Source of the DNA: Synechococcus sp. 8F6
GTDB taxonomy: Bacteria > Cyanobacteriota > Cyanobacteriia > PCC-6307 > Cyanobiaceae
DNA: 64,000 bases
Reading direction: 5' to 3'
NCBI RefSeq assembly: GCF_002252665.1
Contig: NZ_NQKZ01000011.1
Coordinates: 1 to 64,000 of the forward strand
Numbering within the stretch: the stretch's first letter is position 1; each line of letters opens with the position of its first letter. The notes below the pieces were generated by a model. The model searched no databases. It saw nothing but the letters and a program-made list of their open reading frames with translations, and was not told the DNA's origin. Positions 8,401 to 17,172 of the stretch are shown in pieces. Position numbers and translations under genes: made by a program.

Positions 8401-8632
8401 TTTCCAGGAGTCCGTCGCTTTCCGGGCAAATGCCCTGGCCCAGGTCGTTGGGCACCATCAACACGCTGGCGGCCAGGAGTTCGGGATGCTCCTCCAGGCA
8501 GAGCAGCCACTCACGGAATTCTTCTGTGACCGCAAAGCTTTCTTCGTAGTGCTCGAGGCAGTCGAGGGTGGCTCGACGGGCCAAAGCCCAGCTGACGGCA
8601 ACGGTGAGACGGCGATTCACTGCGGCGTTCAT
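8396..8632 (-). CDS. Small hypothetical protein
   Basis: A 78-residue acidic protein from ATG at 8632: MNAAVNRRLTVAVSWALARR, then CLEHYEESFAVTEEFREWLLCLEEHPEL and an acidic end. It looks helical and soluble. The frame is open up to an ATG at 8755 that abuts the helicase TAA (TAAATG). I prefer 8632 because GGGGGAGAGCGGAGC precedes it, while the extra 41 codons are less typical in composition. It follows the helicase on the same strand. No recognised domain. Confidence 0.65.
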   Translation of the reverse strand: MNAAVNRRLTVAVSWALARRATLDCLEHYEESFAVTEEFREWLLCLEEHPELLAASVLMVPNDLGQGICPESDGLLEI

Positions 8633-8755
8633 GCTCCGCTCTCCCCCTTGGTTGAAACCACGCTGCCGGGGCGTGCGCCCGGATGAGGTATTGGTTGACA
8701 CAACGTCGCGTATTTGCAGTAAATGCTTGTATTTCTGCAGCACGGATAGCGCCAT

Positions 8756-10207
8756 TTAGTGCAGAAAACCCGGCAGCTGCGGTCCGCCCATGCGGATCAC
8801 TTCTCCCAGGTGCTCATCCACCGCTTCCAGGGGGAGCTGGCCGCCCCGGGCAAGGCCGCCGGCATCGCTCAGTGGGGCCACCAACTTGGCGCGGATCAGA
8901 TAGGGCTCGCTGAGCGACCAGCTGCGGGCGTAGCGGATCAACAGCGGGTCGGCGGGGGCAAACACGAAGGAGGCATCCCGCGGCACCCCTTCCACTGCGG
9001 CTCGGTGGCCATCCATGCGCACGGCCCGGGTGATCGCCTGCACAAAGCGGCTGCGGGTGACCACGGTGGTCAAGTAGGCCACCACCCGCAGCCGCGGGGC
9101 ATCGAAGCCTTCGGCGCACATGTCGATGCTCACCAGCCAATCGGCTTCCCCGGCCTGGAAGGCAGCCAGGCGCGCGGCGGCGTCCGGATCCTGGGAGTGC
9201 ACCAGGTGGACCCGATCGCCCTCCTCCTCCAGGAGCCCTGTGATGCGGCGGGCGTGGGCGATGTCGCGGGCGATCACCAGCCCTCCCGCCTCGGGATGAC
9301 TGGTGCGCACCCGCTCCAGCCGCTTGCGGGCATTGAGCAGCAGCCGCAGGGCAATGCTGCTGCTGTCGCCCAGTTGGATCGCCCGGCGCAGATTGCGGGC
9401 CCGCCAGCTCTCGCGCACTTCGGCGGAGAGGGGCGAGGTTTCGGTATCGGCGCTGGCCTGGGGCCGGCCGTGCTCCACCCAGCCGTCCTGAAAGCGGAAT
9501 TCCAGCGGCCGCACGTCTCCGGCCAGGATCAAGTGGCGCGGTTCGACGCTCAGGTCGGGGACGATCCGCTCGATCACGTCATCACCCTCCTGCACCCGCA
9601 CCCGGCGGGCGGCGCAGAAGGCCAGGTTGTCGGCCCGGAAGGGGGTGCCGGTGAGCCCCAGTCGCAGCTGGGCTCCGGCGGTGAGCTGGCTGAAGGCGAA
9701 TCCCCAGGCGGCGGCTTCCGGTTCGTCCGGATCGAGGCCCAGGTGGTGCACCTCATCGGCAATGGCCAGCCAGCGGCCGAGCCCGGCCTCGGGCAACCTG
9801 GCTTCGAGATGGCTGCGGTGCCGGCCGGCGCTCTGGTAACTCAACAGCAGTCCATCCCAGGCGCTGGGGGCCCCCAGGGCGGCCAGCCCCTGCTCGGGGT
9901 CCCACTCCCGCAAACGCAGGTTCAAGCGTTCTGCGGCCGCCAGCCACTGGCGGGCGATCGAGCTGCGGTGGCAGAACACCAGAAAGCGATCGAGCCGTTG
10001 CTCCCGCTGCAGGGTGTGGAAGCTGAGCAGGGCGCCCAGCGTCTTGCCGGCTCCCGGGCCGGCGTGAATCAGCACGTCGTGACCGCCCGGCTGGCTATTG
10101 ACCAGGCGGGCTCGCAGCAACTGGATCAGGCGGCTCTGCCACTGCCTGGGCCGGATCCCAGGAGTTGCCGGCGCCTTGATGCCCAGATCAAACGAGGGGA
10201 AGGCCAT
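8756..10207 (-). CDS. Superfamily 2 DEAD/DEAH-type helicase
   Basis: This 483-residue protein has all core SF2 motifs: Walker A GPGAGKT (residues 50-56), Walker B DEVH (151-154), motif III-like LTGTPF, and motif VI QAITRAVR. The layout resembles type III restriction-subunit/UvrB-like helicases (DEAD/DEAH box helicase plus C-terminal helicase domain). It should use ATP to move on or remodel nucleic acid. No nuclease or methyltransferase partner is adjacent, so a restriction system is not supported. Start ATG at 10207. The small gene at 8396-8632 follows closely and may be co-transcribed. Biological role unknown. Confidence 0.82.
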   Translation of the reverse strand: MAFPSFDLGIKAPATPGIRPRQWQSRLIQLLRARLVNSQPGGHDVLIHAGPGAGKTLGALLSFHTLQREQRLDRFLVFCHRSSIARQWLAAAERLNLRLREWDPEQGLAALGAPSAWDGLLLSYQSAGRHRSHLEARLPEAGLGRWLAIADEVHHLGLDPDEPEAAAWGFAFSQLTAGAQLRLGLTGTPFRADNLAFCAARRVRVQEGDDVIERIVPDLSVEPRHLILAGDVRPLEFRFQDGWVEHGRPQASADTETSPLSAEVRESWRARNLRRAIQLGDSSSIALRLLLNARKRLERVRTSHPEAGGLVIARDIAHARRITGLLEEEGDRVHLVHSQDPDAAARLAAFQAGEADWLVSIDMCAEGFDAPRLRVVAYLTTVVTRSRFVQAITRAVRMDGHRAAVEGVPRDASFVFAPADPLLIRYARSWSLSEPYLIRAKLVAPLSDAGGLARGGQLPLEAVDEHLGEVIRMGGPQLPGFLH

Positions 10208-10255
10208 CGCGCCATTGTGGCCAGGGTGGCCGGGCCGTCAGCAGGCTTGCGGCAA

Positions 10256-10522
10256 ATGAGTGATGTGGCCTATGGGTTTGGGCCCAGCCGTGCCTACGTT
10301 CGGGCCATTCACAAGGTCTGCGCTGCGCTCGCCATGGCCCATCCCTGCTCCGATCCCAATGGCTGGGCCTGGCCCCTCGCCCAGCAGCAACGCCATCTCA
10401 ACCAGTGCTGGGCCCTGGAATGCGACATCGATCCGATGATCCTGCGGGCCCGCCACCTGCGTCACCAGGGCGCCCTGCCCCAGGCCAGTTGCGTGGAACA
10501 GGAGCTCTTGCCCCTGTTCTGA
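10256..10522 (+). CDS. Small conserved-type hypothetical protein
   Basis: The frame from ATG 10256 gives 88 residues. A second ATG at 10334 gives a 62-residue version beginning MAHPCSDPNGWAWPLAQQQR, which has the more protein-like composition (helical, two Cys in CWALEC). I cannot choose the start from ribosome sites, as neither has a good one. It is divergent from the helicase and upstream of the pnt genes. No domain recognised. Confidence 0.55.
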   Translation: MSDVAYGFGPSRAYVRAIHKVCAALAMAHPCSDPNGWAWPLAQQQRHLNQCWALECDIDPMILRARHLRHQGALPQASCVEQELLPLF

Positions 10523-10552
10523 CTCCCTGCCGGGTTGGCCGGGCAGCTGCTA

Positions 10553-10578
10553 GATGGGCAACTGCGATGGGCAACTGC
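10553..10578. repeat. Tandem duplication of a 13-bp unit
   Basis: GATGGGCAACTGC occurs twice head to tail (10553-10565 and 10566-10578) in the 133-bp spacer between the small hypothetical gene and pntA1. It is followed by C-run/G-run/C-run blocks at 10603-10624 that could pair in two alternative ways. Could be a slippage duplication or part of a pnt leader. Confidence 0.5.
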
Positions 10579-10655
10579 GCACATTTTCCTTCAGTGTGTT
10601 GCCCCCAGTAGGGGCATTCCCCCCTAATAGAACGAGAGGGCCTCTGGGGATCCAC

Positions 10656-11801
10656 TTGGCTGATGTCTTGATCCTGCGGGAGCGCAGTGCTGGGGAGTGC
10701 CGAGTGGCGGCTACCCCAGAAACGGTGCGGCGCCTGCGGGCCCGCGGCCTGAATGTTCGATTGGAACAGGGGGCGGGCCTGGCTGCCGGGTTTGCCGACG
10801 CCGACTACGCCGATGCCGGCGCCCAGCTGGTGGAGTCTGGGGCCGGCCTTGGCGGGGGAGTTGATGCGGTGCTCTGCGTTAACCCGCCAGCTGCCGAGGT
10901 GCTCGATCAGCTCAAGCCCGGCGCCTTGGTGGCCGGGCTGCTGGCTCCTTACGGAGCGGCGGCGATGGTGGAGCAGCTCCAGGCCCGCCGCGTTTCGGCT
11001 CTGGCCCTGGAGCTTTTGCCCCGAATCAGCCGGGCCCAGAGCATGGATGTGCTGTCGTCGCAGGCCAACATCGCCGGCTACAAGGCGGTGCTGCTGGCGG
11101 CGGCGGCCCTCGATCGCTACGTGCCGATGCTGATGACGGCCGCCGGCACGATCCAGCCAGCCCGGGCCCTGATCCTCGGTGCTGGGGTGGCCGGTCTGCA
11201 GGCCCTGGCCACGGCCCGGCGGTTGGGAGCGGTGGTGTACGTGAGCGACGTGCGGCCGGCGGCCAAGGAGCAGGTGGAATCGCTGGGTGGGCGTTTTCTG
11301 GCGCCGCCCGAGCAGGAGGAGCGCCCGGCCGAGTCGGGCGGCTATGCCAAGGCGGCCAGTGAGGCTTTCCTGGCGGCCCAGCGGCAGCAGCTGGCCGAGC
11401 AGCTGGCCCTGGCCGACATGGTGATCTGCACTGCCCAGGTGCCGGGCCGGCGGGCACCACGGCTGATCTCCGAGGAGATGCTGGCGGGCATGCGGCCCGG
11501 CTCGGTGGTGGTGGACCTGGCGGTGGCCCAGGGCGGCAACTGCGCCGGCACGGTGTGCGGCCAGACCGTGGAGCGCCATGGGGTGCTGCTGATTGGTGGC
11601 GACGGGTTGCCCAGCTCCGTGGCCAACCACGCCAGTGCCCTTTATGCGCGCAACCTGGCTGCCCTGGTGGAGCACTTGCTCGGTGAGGGCGGCTTCCAGC
11701 TCGACGAGCTGATCACCCAGGAGGACCCGATCGTGGCGGGTTGCCTGCTCACCCACGCCGGCGCTTGCCGTTTCCCCGACCTCGTTTCCGGAGCCAACTG
11801 A
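10656..11801 (+). CDS. pntA: NAD(P) transhydrogenase alpha subunit, part 1 (NAD-binding)
   Basis: A 381-residue soluble domain I of proton-translocating transhydrogenase, homologous to alanine dehydrogenase. Blocks visible are RSAGECRVAATPETV, LLPRISRAQSMDVLSSQANIAGYKAV, the Rossmann motif ILGAGVAGLQA and GGNCAGT. It binds NAD(H); with PntA2/PntB it transfers hydride between NAD(H) and NADP(H) coupled to proton flow. TTG at 10656 is chosen because GGGGA lies five bases upstream and the conserved sequence begins immediately. Its stop overlaps pntA2 by one base. A split alpha subunit (three genes) is the common cyanobacterial form. Confidence 0.9.
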   Translation: MADVLILRERSAGECRVAATPETVRRLRARGLNVRLEQGAGLAAGFADADYADAGAQLVESGAGLGGGVDAVLCVNPPAAEVLDQLKPGALVAGLLAPYGAAAMVEQLQARRVSALALELLPRISRAQSMDVLSSQANIAGYKAVLLAAAALDRYVPMLMTAAGTIQPARALILGAGVAGLQALATARRLGAVVYVSDVRPAAKEQVESLGGRFLAPPEQEERPAESGGYAKAASEAFLAAQRQQLAEQLALADMVICTAQVPGRRAPRLISEEMLAGMRPGSVVVDLAVAQGGNCAGTVCGQTVERHGVLLIGGDGLPSSVANHASALYARNLAALVEHLLGEGGFQLDELITQEDPIVAGCLLTHAGACRFPDLVSGAN

Positions 11802-12106
11802 TGAGTGCCCTGACCCAAGCCCTGTGGGTGCTGCTACTCGGCAGCCTGCTGGGCCTTGAATTGATCGGCAAGGTGCCGCCCACCCTGCACACGCCGCTGA
11901 TGAGTGGCGCCAATGCCATCAGTGGCATCACGATGCTGGCGTCGCTCACCCTGATCGGCCAGGCCAACGGCCAGGTGCCCTTGTTGGTGTTGGGTTCCCT
12001 GTCGCTCGGCTTCGCCCTGTTCAACGTGGTGGGCGGCTTCCTAGTCACCGACCGCATGCTCGCGATGTTTTCTCGTAAAAAGACCCGCTCCGGGGGGGCA
12101 CGCTGA
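11801..12106 (+). CDS. pntA2: NAD(P) transhydrogenase alpha subunit, part 2 (membrane)
   Basis: A 101-residue membrane segment with three or four hydrophobic helices: ALWVLLLGSLLGLELIGKVP, the conserved PLMSGANAISGIT, and two later helices. This is the C-terminal membrane part of the alpha subunit encoded separately. It forms part of the proton channel together with the PntB membrane domain. It is joined to its neighbours by one-base overlaps on both sides (TGATG), so the three genes are translated as a unit. The tail SRKKTRSGGAR is basic and probably cytoplasmic. Confidence 0.92.
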   Translation: MSALTQALWVLLLGSLLGLELIGKVPPTLHTPLMSGANAISGITMLASLTLIGQANGQVPLLVLGSLSLGFALFNVVGGFLVTDRMLAMFSRKKTRSGGAR

Positions 12107-13530
12107 TGGCCGGACTGAATCTGTTGCCCGCCCTGATCGACCTGGTGGCGGTGTTGCTGCTGGCCCTGGGCATCAAGGGCCTCTCCAAGGTGAGCACGGC
12201 CCGCTCCGCCAATGGCCTGGCCGCCCTGGCCATGGGTCTGGCGGTGCTGGGCCTGCTGATTCAGCAGCCCCTCAGCCCCCAGGCCTGGCTCTGGATTGCC
12301 ATTGGCACCACCGTGGGCGGGTTGCTGGGGCTGGTCACCGCCCGGCGGGTGCCGATGACAGCCATGCCCGAAACCGTGGCCTTGTTCAACGGCTGCGGCG
12401 GCATGGCGTCGCTGCTGGTGGCCCTCGGTGTGGCGCTCTACGGCTCGGGAGGCTCCCCGGGGTTGGTGGAGCAGATCTCGATCGTGATCTCCGTGTTTGT
12501 GGGCGCGATCACCTTCAGCGGCTCGATCGTGGCGATGGGCAAGCTGCAGGGCTGGATCGACACCCCCGGCTGGACCCAGAGCTCCCTGCGCCACGGCGTC
12601 AACATCGCCCTGGCGGTGGCCTGTCTGGTGGGGGCTTTGGCCCTGCCTGGGGCGATGGCCGGCTCTCCCCTCTGGCTGCTGGTGGTGGCCTCGAGCTTGC
12701 TGGGCATTGGCGTCACCCTGCCGATCGGCGGGGCCGACATGCCCGTGGTGATCTCCCTGCTCAACTCCTATTCCGGGGTGGCCGCTGCCGCTGCCGGCTT
12801 TGTGGTGGGCAGTCAGCTGCTGATCGTGGCCGGCGCCATGGTGGGCGCAGCGGGCCTGATCCTCACCCAGGTGATGTGCACCGCCATGAACCGCTCCCTG
12901 GTGAGCGTTCTGTTCGGCGGCGCCCTCGGGGGTTCTGCGAGCGTGGGCGGTGGCGGCGACGAGGCGGGCTACACCCGCATCACCAGCTGCAGCGCCGAGG
13001 AATGCGCCCTGGCGCTTGAGGCCGCTGAGCGGGTGGTGTTCGTGCCGGGCTACGGCCTGGCCGTGGCCCAGGCCCAGCACGCTCTACGGGAGCTCTCCAA
13101 GCTGCTGGAGGCCCATGGGGTGGAAGTGAGCTATGCGATTCACCCGGTGGCCGGCCGCATGCCGGGCCACATGAATGTGTTGCTGGCGGAGGCCGACGTG
13201 CCCTACGAGCAACTGCTCGAGATGGACACGATCAACCCCGAATTCCCCCGCACCGATGTGGTGATCGTGCTGGGCGCCAACGACGTGGTGAACCCCGACG
13301 CCAAGAGCGATTCCAGCAGTCCGCTGTACGGCATGCCCGTGCTCGAAGTGGATCAGGCCCGCCAGGTGTTTGTGGTCAAGCGCAGCCTGGGAGCGGGCTA
13401 CGCCGGCATCAAGAACGCCCTGTTTGAGCTGCCCCAGACGGCCATGGTGTTTGGCGATGCCAAGGTGGTGCTGAATGGCCTGCTCAGCGAGCTGCGCAGC
13501 ATGGGCGCGGGCAAGAAGGCGGCCGCCTGA
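12106..13530 (+). CDS. pntB: NAD(P) transhydrogenase beta subunit
   Basis: A 474-residue protein: about eight or nine membrane helices (residues about 1-265) followed by the NADP(H)-binding domain III with the conserved GYGLAVAQAQH, HPVAGRMPGHMNVLLAEA and ANDVVNPDA. It makes the rest of the proton path and the NADP site. In cyanobacteria the complex is thylakoid-located and supplies NADPH mainly under low light or mixotrophic conditions. The start overlaps the pntA2 stop by one base. Five bases separate its stop from the next hydrolase gene. Confidence 0.95.
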   Translation: MAGLNLLPALIDLVAVLLLALGIKGLSKVSTARSANGLAALAMGLAVLGLLIQQPLSPQAWLWIAIGTTVGGLLGLVTARRVPMTAMPETVALFNGCGGMASLLVALGVALYGSGGSPGLVEQISIVISVFVGAITFSGSIVAMGKLQGWIDTPGWTQSSLRHGVNIALAVACLVGALALPGAMAGSPLWLLVVASSLLGIGVTLPIGGADMPVVISLLNSYSGVAAAAAGFVVGSQLLIVAGAMVGAAGLILTQVMCTAMNRSLVSVLFGGALGGSASVGGGGDEAGYTRITSCSAEECALALEAAERVVFVPGYGLAVAQAQHALRELSKLLEAHGVEVSYAIHPVAGRMPGHMNVLLAEADVPYEQLLEMDTINPEFPRTDVVIVLGANDVVNPDAKSDSSSPLYGMPVLEVDQARQVFVVKRSLGAGYAGIKNALFELPQTAMVFGDAKVVLNGLLSELRSMGAGKKAAA

Positions 13531-13535
13531 AGCGG

Positions 13536-14582
13536 GTGACGCCGGTGCTGGTGCAGGGCCTGGGGCTGGCTCCATTCCAGCAACGCTGGCCCTGGATCGG
13601 CCCCGACCTGCAGACCCTGCGGGACACCCTCAAGCCGCCCCTGTTGCCGCCGGATCAGGGGGAACCCCTGGCCCTGGCGGTGGGGGATCAGGCCTCCCTG
13701 CTGGCCATGGTTGACCCGCCGCGGCCGGTTGCCCCTGGCCAGCGGGCGGAGCCGCGGGGCTTGGTGGTGTTGCTGCATGGGCTGGGGGGATCCAGTGAGC
13801 GGGAAGGCCTGCGGCGGATGGGTCTGAGTCTGCAGGCTGCAGGTTTTGGGGTGTGGCGGTTGAATCTGCGTGGGGCGGGCCCGGGCCGGCCCCTGGCGCC
13901 GGGCACCTATGCGGCCCGCTGCGATCGCGATCTCTTGCCGGTGCTGCTTCGAGCGCGCGAGCAGGCCGGAAGCCGGCCGCTGCTGGGGGTGGGGATTTCG
14001 CTGGGGGGCACGATGCTGCTGAACGCAGCCCTGGCCGCCCCGGGGGCGTTGGATGCACTGGTGTGCACCAGCAGTCCGCTGGATCTGGCCCGCTGCTCCC
14101 AGCAGATTGAGCAGCCCCGCAACCGCGTCTACCAGCGCTGGCTGCTGCGCCGGCTCTGTGCCCAGACCCTCGCCGATCCCTTCGGGGTGAGCGCCGCCGA
14201 GCGCTGGGCGCTGGAGGGTCCGGATCGCCCCCGCACGATCCGCGCCTTCGACGCCGCCATCACCGCCCCCCGTTGGGGCTACCGCTCAGTGGAGCACTAC
14301 TACCAGGAGGCCTCGCCCCTGCCCCGGTTGCTGGGTGCCCATGGGGACGGCAGCAGCGACCCACCGGCCCTGCCGCCCACCCTGTTGCTGCATGCCCTCG
14401 ACGATCCCTGGGTGCCGGTCAGCGGTGCCCAGGCCCTGGCGGCCCAGTCGCTACCCGGGGTGGAGGTGGAGTTCACGGCCCGTGGTGGCCACAACGGCTT
14501 CCATGGCGTCGGCGATGCCCCACTGAGCTGCTGGGGCGATCAGCTCACGGTGCGCTGGCTGAACCGGCTGCTGGTGCGCTGA
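13536..14582 (+). CDS. YheT-type alpha/beta hydrolase
   Basis: A 348-residue hydrolase of the YheT/ABHD1-3 group: LLHGLGGSSER (residues 80-90), LNLRGAGPG, the nucleophile elbow G-I-S155-L-G-G, a long helical insert with SAAERWALEGPDRPRTIRAFD, the acid HALDDPWVP and the catalytic His in ARGGHNGFHG. Family members are esterases or lipid acyl hydrolases of uncertain substrate. GTG at 13536 lies five bases after pntB, suggesting co-transcription. Its last 38 bases overlap the 3' end of the convergent ferredoxin gene. Confidence 0.85.
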   Translation: MTPVLVQGLGLAPFQQRWPWIGPDLQTLRDTLKPPLLPPDQGEPLALAVGDQASLLAMVDPPRPVAPGQRAEPRGLVVLLHGLGGSSEREGLRRMGLSLQAAGFGVWRLNLRGAGPGRPLAPGTYAARCDRDLLPVLLRAREQAGSRPLLGVGISLGGTMLLNAALAAPGALDALVCTSSPLDLARCSQQIEQPRNRVYQRWLLRRLCAQTLADPFGVSAAERWALEGPDRPRTIRAFDAAITAPRWGYRSVEHYYQEASPLPRLLGAHGDGSSDPPALPPTLLLHALDDPWVPVSGAQALAAQSLPGVEVEFTARGGHNGFHGVGDAPLSCWGDQLTVRWLNRLLVR

Positions 14583-14904
14583 AGGACATGCGATTGAGGA
14601 TCCAGGCCTCAATCGGGGTGCCGCCCAGCACGTGCTCCCGCAGGATCCGCTCGATGCGTTCGGGGGTGACGCCGCCGTAGACGGTGCCCTCGGGCCAGAT
14701 CAACAGGATCGGGCCCTCGGCGCAGATGCGCAGGCAGTCGGCCTTGGTGCGCAGCACGATCCCCTCGGCGCGTTGCGGATCCTCCAGCCCCAGCTCGCGC
14801 ACCAGGCGCTTGAGGGTGTCCCAGCTGGCGGCCCCCACGGCTGGATCAGGGCAGCAGAGCGCTTTGCTGGGGGTGGCGCAGAGCAGCAGGTGGTGGGAGA
14901 TCAC
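14545..14904 (-). CDS. Thioredoxin-like [2Fe-2S] ferredoxin
   Basis: A 119-residue protein of the thioredoxin-fold ferredoxin family. Candidate cluster ligands are C9 in LLLCATP, C17/C18 in ALCCPD, C57 and C61 in KADCLRICAEGP, matching the spaced four-cysteine pattern of these proteins. They carry electrons, but partners vary. The gene lies just downstream of dxr on the same strand (24 bp). IspG/IspH downstream in this pathway need ferredoxin electrons, but a direct link here is only suggested by position. The C-terminus overlaps the convergent hydrolase gene. Confidence 0.82.
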   Translation of the reverse strand: MISHHLLLCATPSKALCCPDPAVGAASWDTLKRLVRELGLEDPQRAEGIVLRTKADCLRICAEGPILLIWPEGTVYGGVTPERIERILREHVLGGTPIEAWILNRMSFSAPAAGSASAP

Positions 14905-14928
14905 GAAGTTTTCACCACTGGCGCTGGC

Positions 14929-16179
14929 TCAGGCGGGGAGTGCGGCGGTGGTGCGAGCGTTCAACCGGGCTGCAGCCTCACGCACCGCCTGACGGGACCA
15001 GGCGTCCACGGCCAGCACGTCGGACAGGGAGGGGTTGGCGGTGAGGTCGGCCTGGTGGCGATCACACACCACGTCGATCAGTTTCGGAATATCGAGGAAG
15101 TGGATCTGCTCCTCGAGGAAGAGGGCCACGGCCTGCTCGTTGGCGGCGTTCATCACCGCCGGCATGGTGCCGCCGGCGCGGCCCGCCGCGTAGGCCAGCT
15201 GCATGCAGGGGTATTTGGCCGGGTCGGGGGCGCGGAAGGTGAGCGAGCCCACTTCGGTGAGATCGAGTCGGCGCCAGGGGGTGTTGAGCCGCTCGGGCCA
15301 GCTGAGGCAATAGAGGATCGGCAGCTTCATGTCGGGCCAGCCGAGCTGGGCCAGCACCGAGGAATCGGTCAGCTCCACCATCGAGTGGATGATCGATTGC
15401 GGGTGGATGACGATCTCAATGGCGTCGTAATCCAGGCCGAACAGGTAGTGGGCTTCGATCACTTCGAGGCCCTTGTTCATCAACGACGCGCTGTCGACGG
15501 TGATCTTGCGGCCCATGCTCCAGTTGGGGTGGCTGGTGGCATCGGCCACGGTGGCCTTGACCAGATCAGCCGCATCCCAGTCGCGGAAGGCGCCGCCGCT
15601 GGCGGTGAGCTGGATGCGGCGCAGGCCCGGGGTGGGCACGCCGGTGGAGAGTCGCGCGGTTTCGGCGTAGGGGGTGCCCTGCAGGCACTGGAAGATGGCG
15701 GAGTGCTCCGAATCGGCCGGCAGCAGCCGCGAGCCTGATTTCGCCAGCTCCGGCAACACCACCGGGCCGGCGGCGATCAGGGTTTCCTTGTTGGCCAGGG
15801 CCAGGTCTTTGCCGGCGCGGATCGCCGCCAGGGTGGGCAGCAGGCCGGCGCAGCCCACAATTCCCGTCACCACCAGATCGGCCGTGGGCCAGGCGGCTGC
15901 TGCGCAGAGGCCGTCGGAGCCGCCCAGCAGTTCAGGCAGCTGGGCCGGCCGGGCGGCGGGCTCGAGGGCGTTGAGCCGCTCGCGCAGCTCGGCCACGCGT
16001 TCGGGATCGGCCAGCGCCACCGCCTCGGGGGCGTGGCGGCGGATTTGCTCCACCAGCAGATCGAGGTTGTTGCCGGCGGTGAGGGCCACCACCCGGAAAC
16101 GATCGGGAAACTCCTCGGCCAGCTCCAGGGTTTGGGTGCCGATCGAACCAGTGGAGCCCAGCACGCTGATGGCTTTCAC
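14929..16179 (-). CDS. dxr: 1-deoxy-D-xylulose 5-phosphate reductoisomerase
   Basis: A 416-residue enzyme with N-terminal NADPH motif [24 protein letters not shown], the metal/substrate block [26 protein letters not shown] and [25 protein letters not shown]. It converts DXP to MEP with NADPH, the committed step of the plastid-type isoprenoid pathway that feeds carotenoids, phytol and quinones. Length and motifs are normal. Start ATG at 16179. It is divergent from the DUF368 gene with a 51-bp spacer. Confidence 0.96.
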   Translation of the reverse strand: MKAISVLGSTGSIGTQTLELAEEFPDRFRVVALTAGNNLDLLVEQIRRHAPEAVALADPERVAELRERLNALEPAARPAQLPELLGGSDGLCAAAAWPTADLVVTGIVGCAGLLPTLAAIRAGKDLALANKETLIAAGPVVLPELAKSGSRLLPADSEHSAIFQCLQGTPYAETARLSTGVPTPGLRRIQLTASGGAFRDWDAADLVKATVADATSHPNWSMGRKITVDSASLMNKGLEVIEAHYLFGLDYDAIEIVIHPQSIIHSMVELTDSSVLAQLGWPDMKLPILYCLSWPERLNTPWRRLDLTEVGSLTFRAPDPAKYPCMQLAYAAGRAGGTMPAVMNAANEQAVALFLEEQIHFLDIPKLIDVVCDRHQADLTANPSLSDVLAVDAWSRQAVREAAARLNARTTAALPA

Positions 16180-16230
16180 GGCGGGTCCCCTTAAGGTTTC
16201 GGCGACTCAGTCTCCCATTGCCCCCTGCCG

Positions 16231-17172
16231 ATGACCGAAGCGCCTTTGCAGGCTGCCCAGCCTTCGCGGCCCTACGTGCTGCTGTGCGGCTTGGCCATGG
16301 GTGCCGCCGATGTGGTGCCCGGCGTCAGCGGCGGCTCGATGGCCTTCATCCTGGGCATCTACGCCACCCTGCTGGAGGCCATCAGCGGTTTTGATCTCGA
16401 GCTGCTGAACCTGCTCGGCCAGGGCAGCTGGGCGGCGGCGGCGGCCCGCGTGCGACTCGGTTTTCTGCTGCCGCTGCTGGCCGGCGTGGCGGCCTCGGTG
16501 CTGCTGCTGGTGCGGCCGATCACCTGGCTCTATGAGGATCACCCGGTCTTTTTGTTTGCCTTTTTCTTCGGCCTGATCGTGGGGTCGATCGTGTTGATCG
16601 CCCGCCAGGCCCATTGGGGCGCCAGCGGGCTGGTGGCGATGGCGATTGGGGCGGCGGCGGCGCTGGTGTTCGTCACGCGGGTGCCGGTGACCATGCCCCA
16701 CGACCCTTTCACTGTGTTTTGGAGCGGGGCTGTGGCGATCATGGCGATGATCCTGCCGGGGATTTCCGGCTCCTTCCTGCTGCTGATCCTGGGCCAATAC
16801 CAGCACGTGATGGAGGCCGTCAAAGGACTCGACCTGCCGACCCTGCTGCCCTTCGCCCTGGGCTGCGTGGTGGGCCTGCTCAGTTTCGTGCGGCTGCTGC
16901 GTTGGTTGCTGCAGCGCTGGCACGGCCAGACAGTGGCCCTGCTGGTGGGTGTGATGGCCGGCTCGCTCTGGAAGATCTGGCCCTTCCGCACCGTTCTGGA
17001 CAGCGCCACCAACGCCAAGGGCAAGCTGGTGGTGCTGCGCGATGCCCTGGCGGCTCCCCCCGATGCTGGGGCCCTGGTGGTGGCGCTTCTGCTGGGGGCA
17101 CTCGGCGTGGCCCTGGTGGTGGGCCTGGAGTGGCTGCAGCAGCGCGTTGGCGTGGCCGAGATGGGTGGCTGA
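16231..17172 (+). CDS. DUF368 multi-spanning membrane protein
   Basis: A 313-residue protein with about eight membrane helices and the DUF368 signature GAADVVPGVSGGSMAFILGIY repeated later as MMAMILPGISGSFLLLILG-like sequence (at about residues 171-188). These two related blocks indicate an internal duplication. DUF368 proteins occur in bacteria and archaea and resemble polyprenyl-phosphate translocases; transport activity here is inference. ATG at 16231 directly follows the divergent spacer from dxr. It overlaps the next pseudouridine synthase gene by eight bases. Confidence 0.85.
   Translation: MTEAPLQAAQPSRPYVLLCGLAMGAADVVPGVSGGSMAFILGIYATLLEAISGFDLELLNLLGQGSWAAAAARVRLGFLLPLLAGVAASVLLLVRPITWLYEDHPVFLFAFFFGLIVGSIVLIARQAHWGASGLVAMAIGAAAALVFVTRVPVTMPHDPFTVFWSGAVAIMAMILPGISGSFLLLILGQYQHVMEAVKGLDLPTLLPFALGCVVGLLSFVRLLRWLLQRWHGQTVALLVGVMAGSLWKIWPFRTVLDSATNAKGKLVVLRDALAAPPDAGALVVALLLGALGVALVVGLEWLQQRVGVAEMGG

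Noticed and set aside
8756-10207. Helicase as part of a restriction or phage-defence system
   Set aside because: No methyltransferase, nuclease or other defence gene adjoins it.
8759-10522. A 587-codon plus-strand frame opposite the helicase
   Set aside because: It is the antisense of a helicase with all SF2 motifs; only the end past 10256 is kept as a possible small gene.
11749-13080. Long reverse frame across pntA2/pntB
   Set aside because: His/Gln/Gly-rich composition typical of antisense of GC-rich membrane genes; pnt genes are certain.
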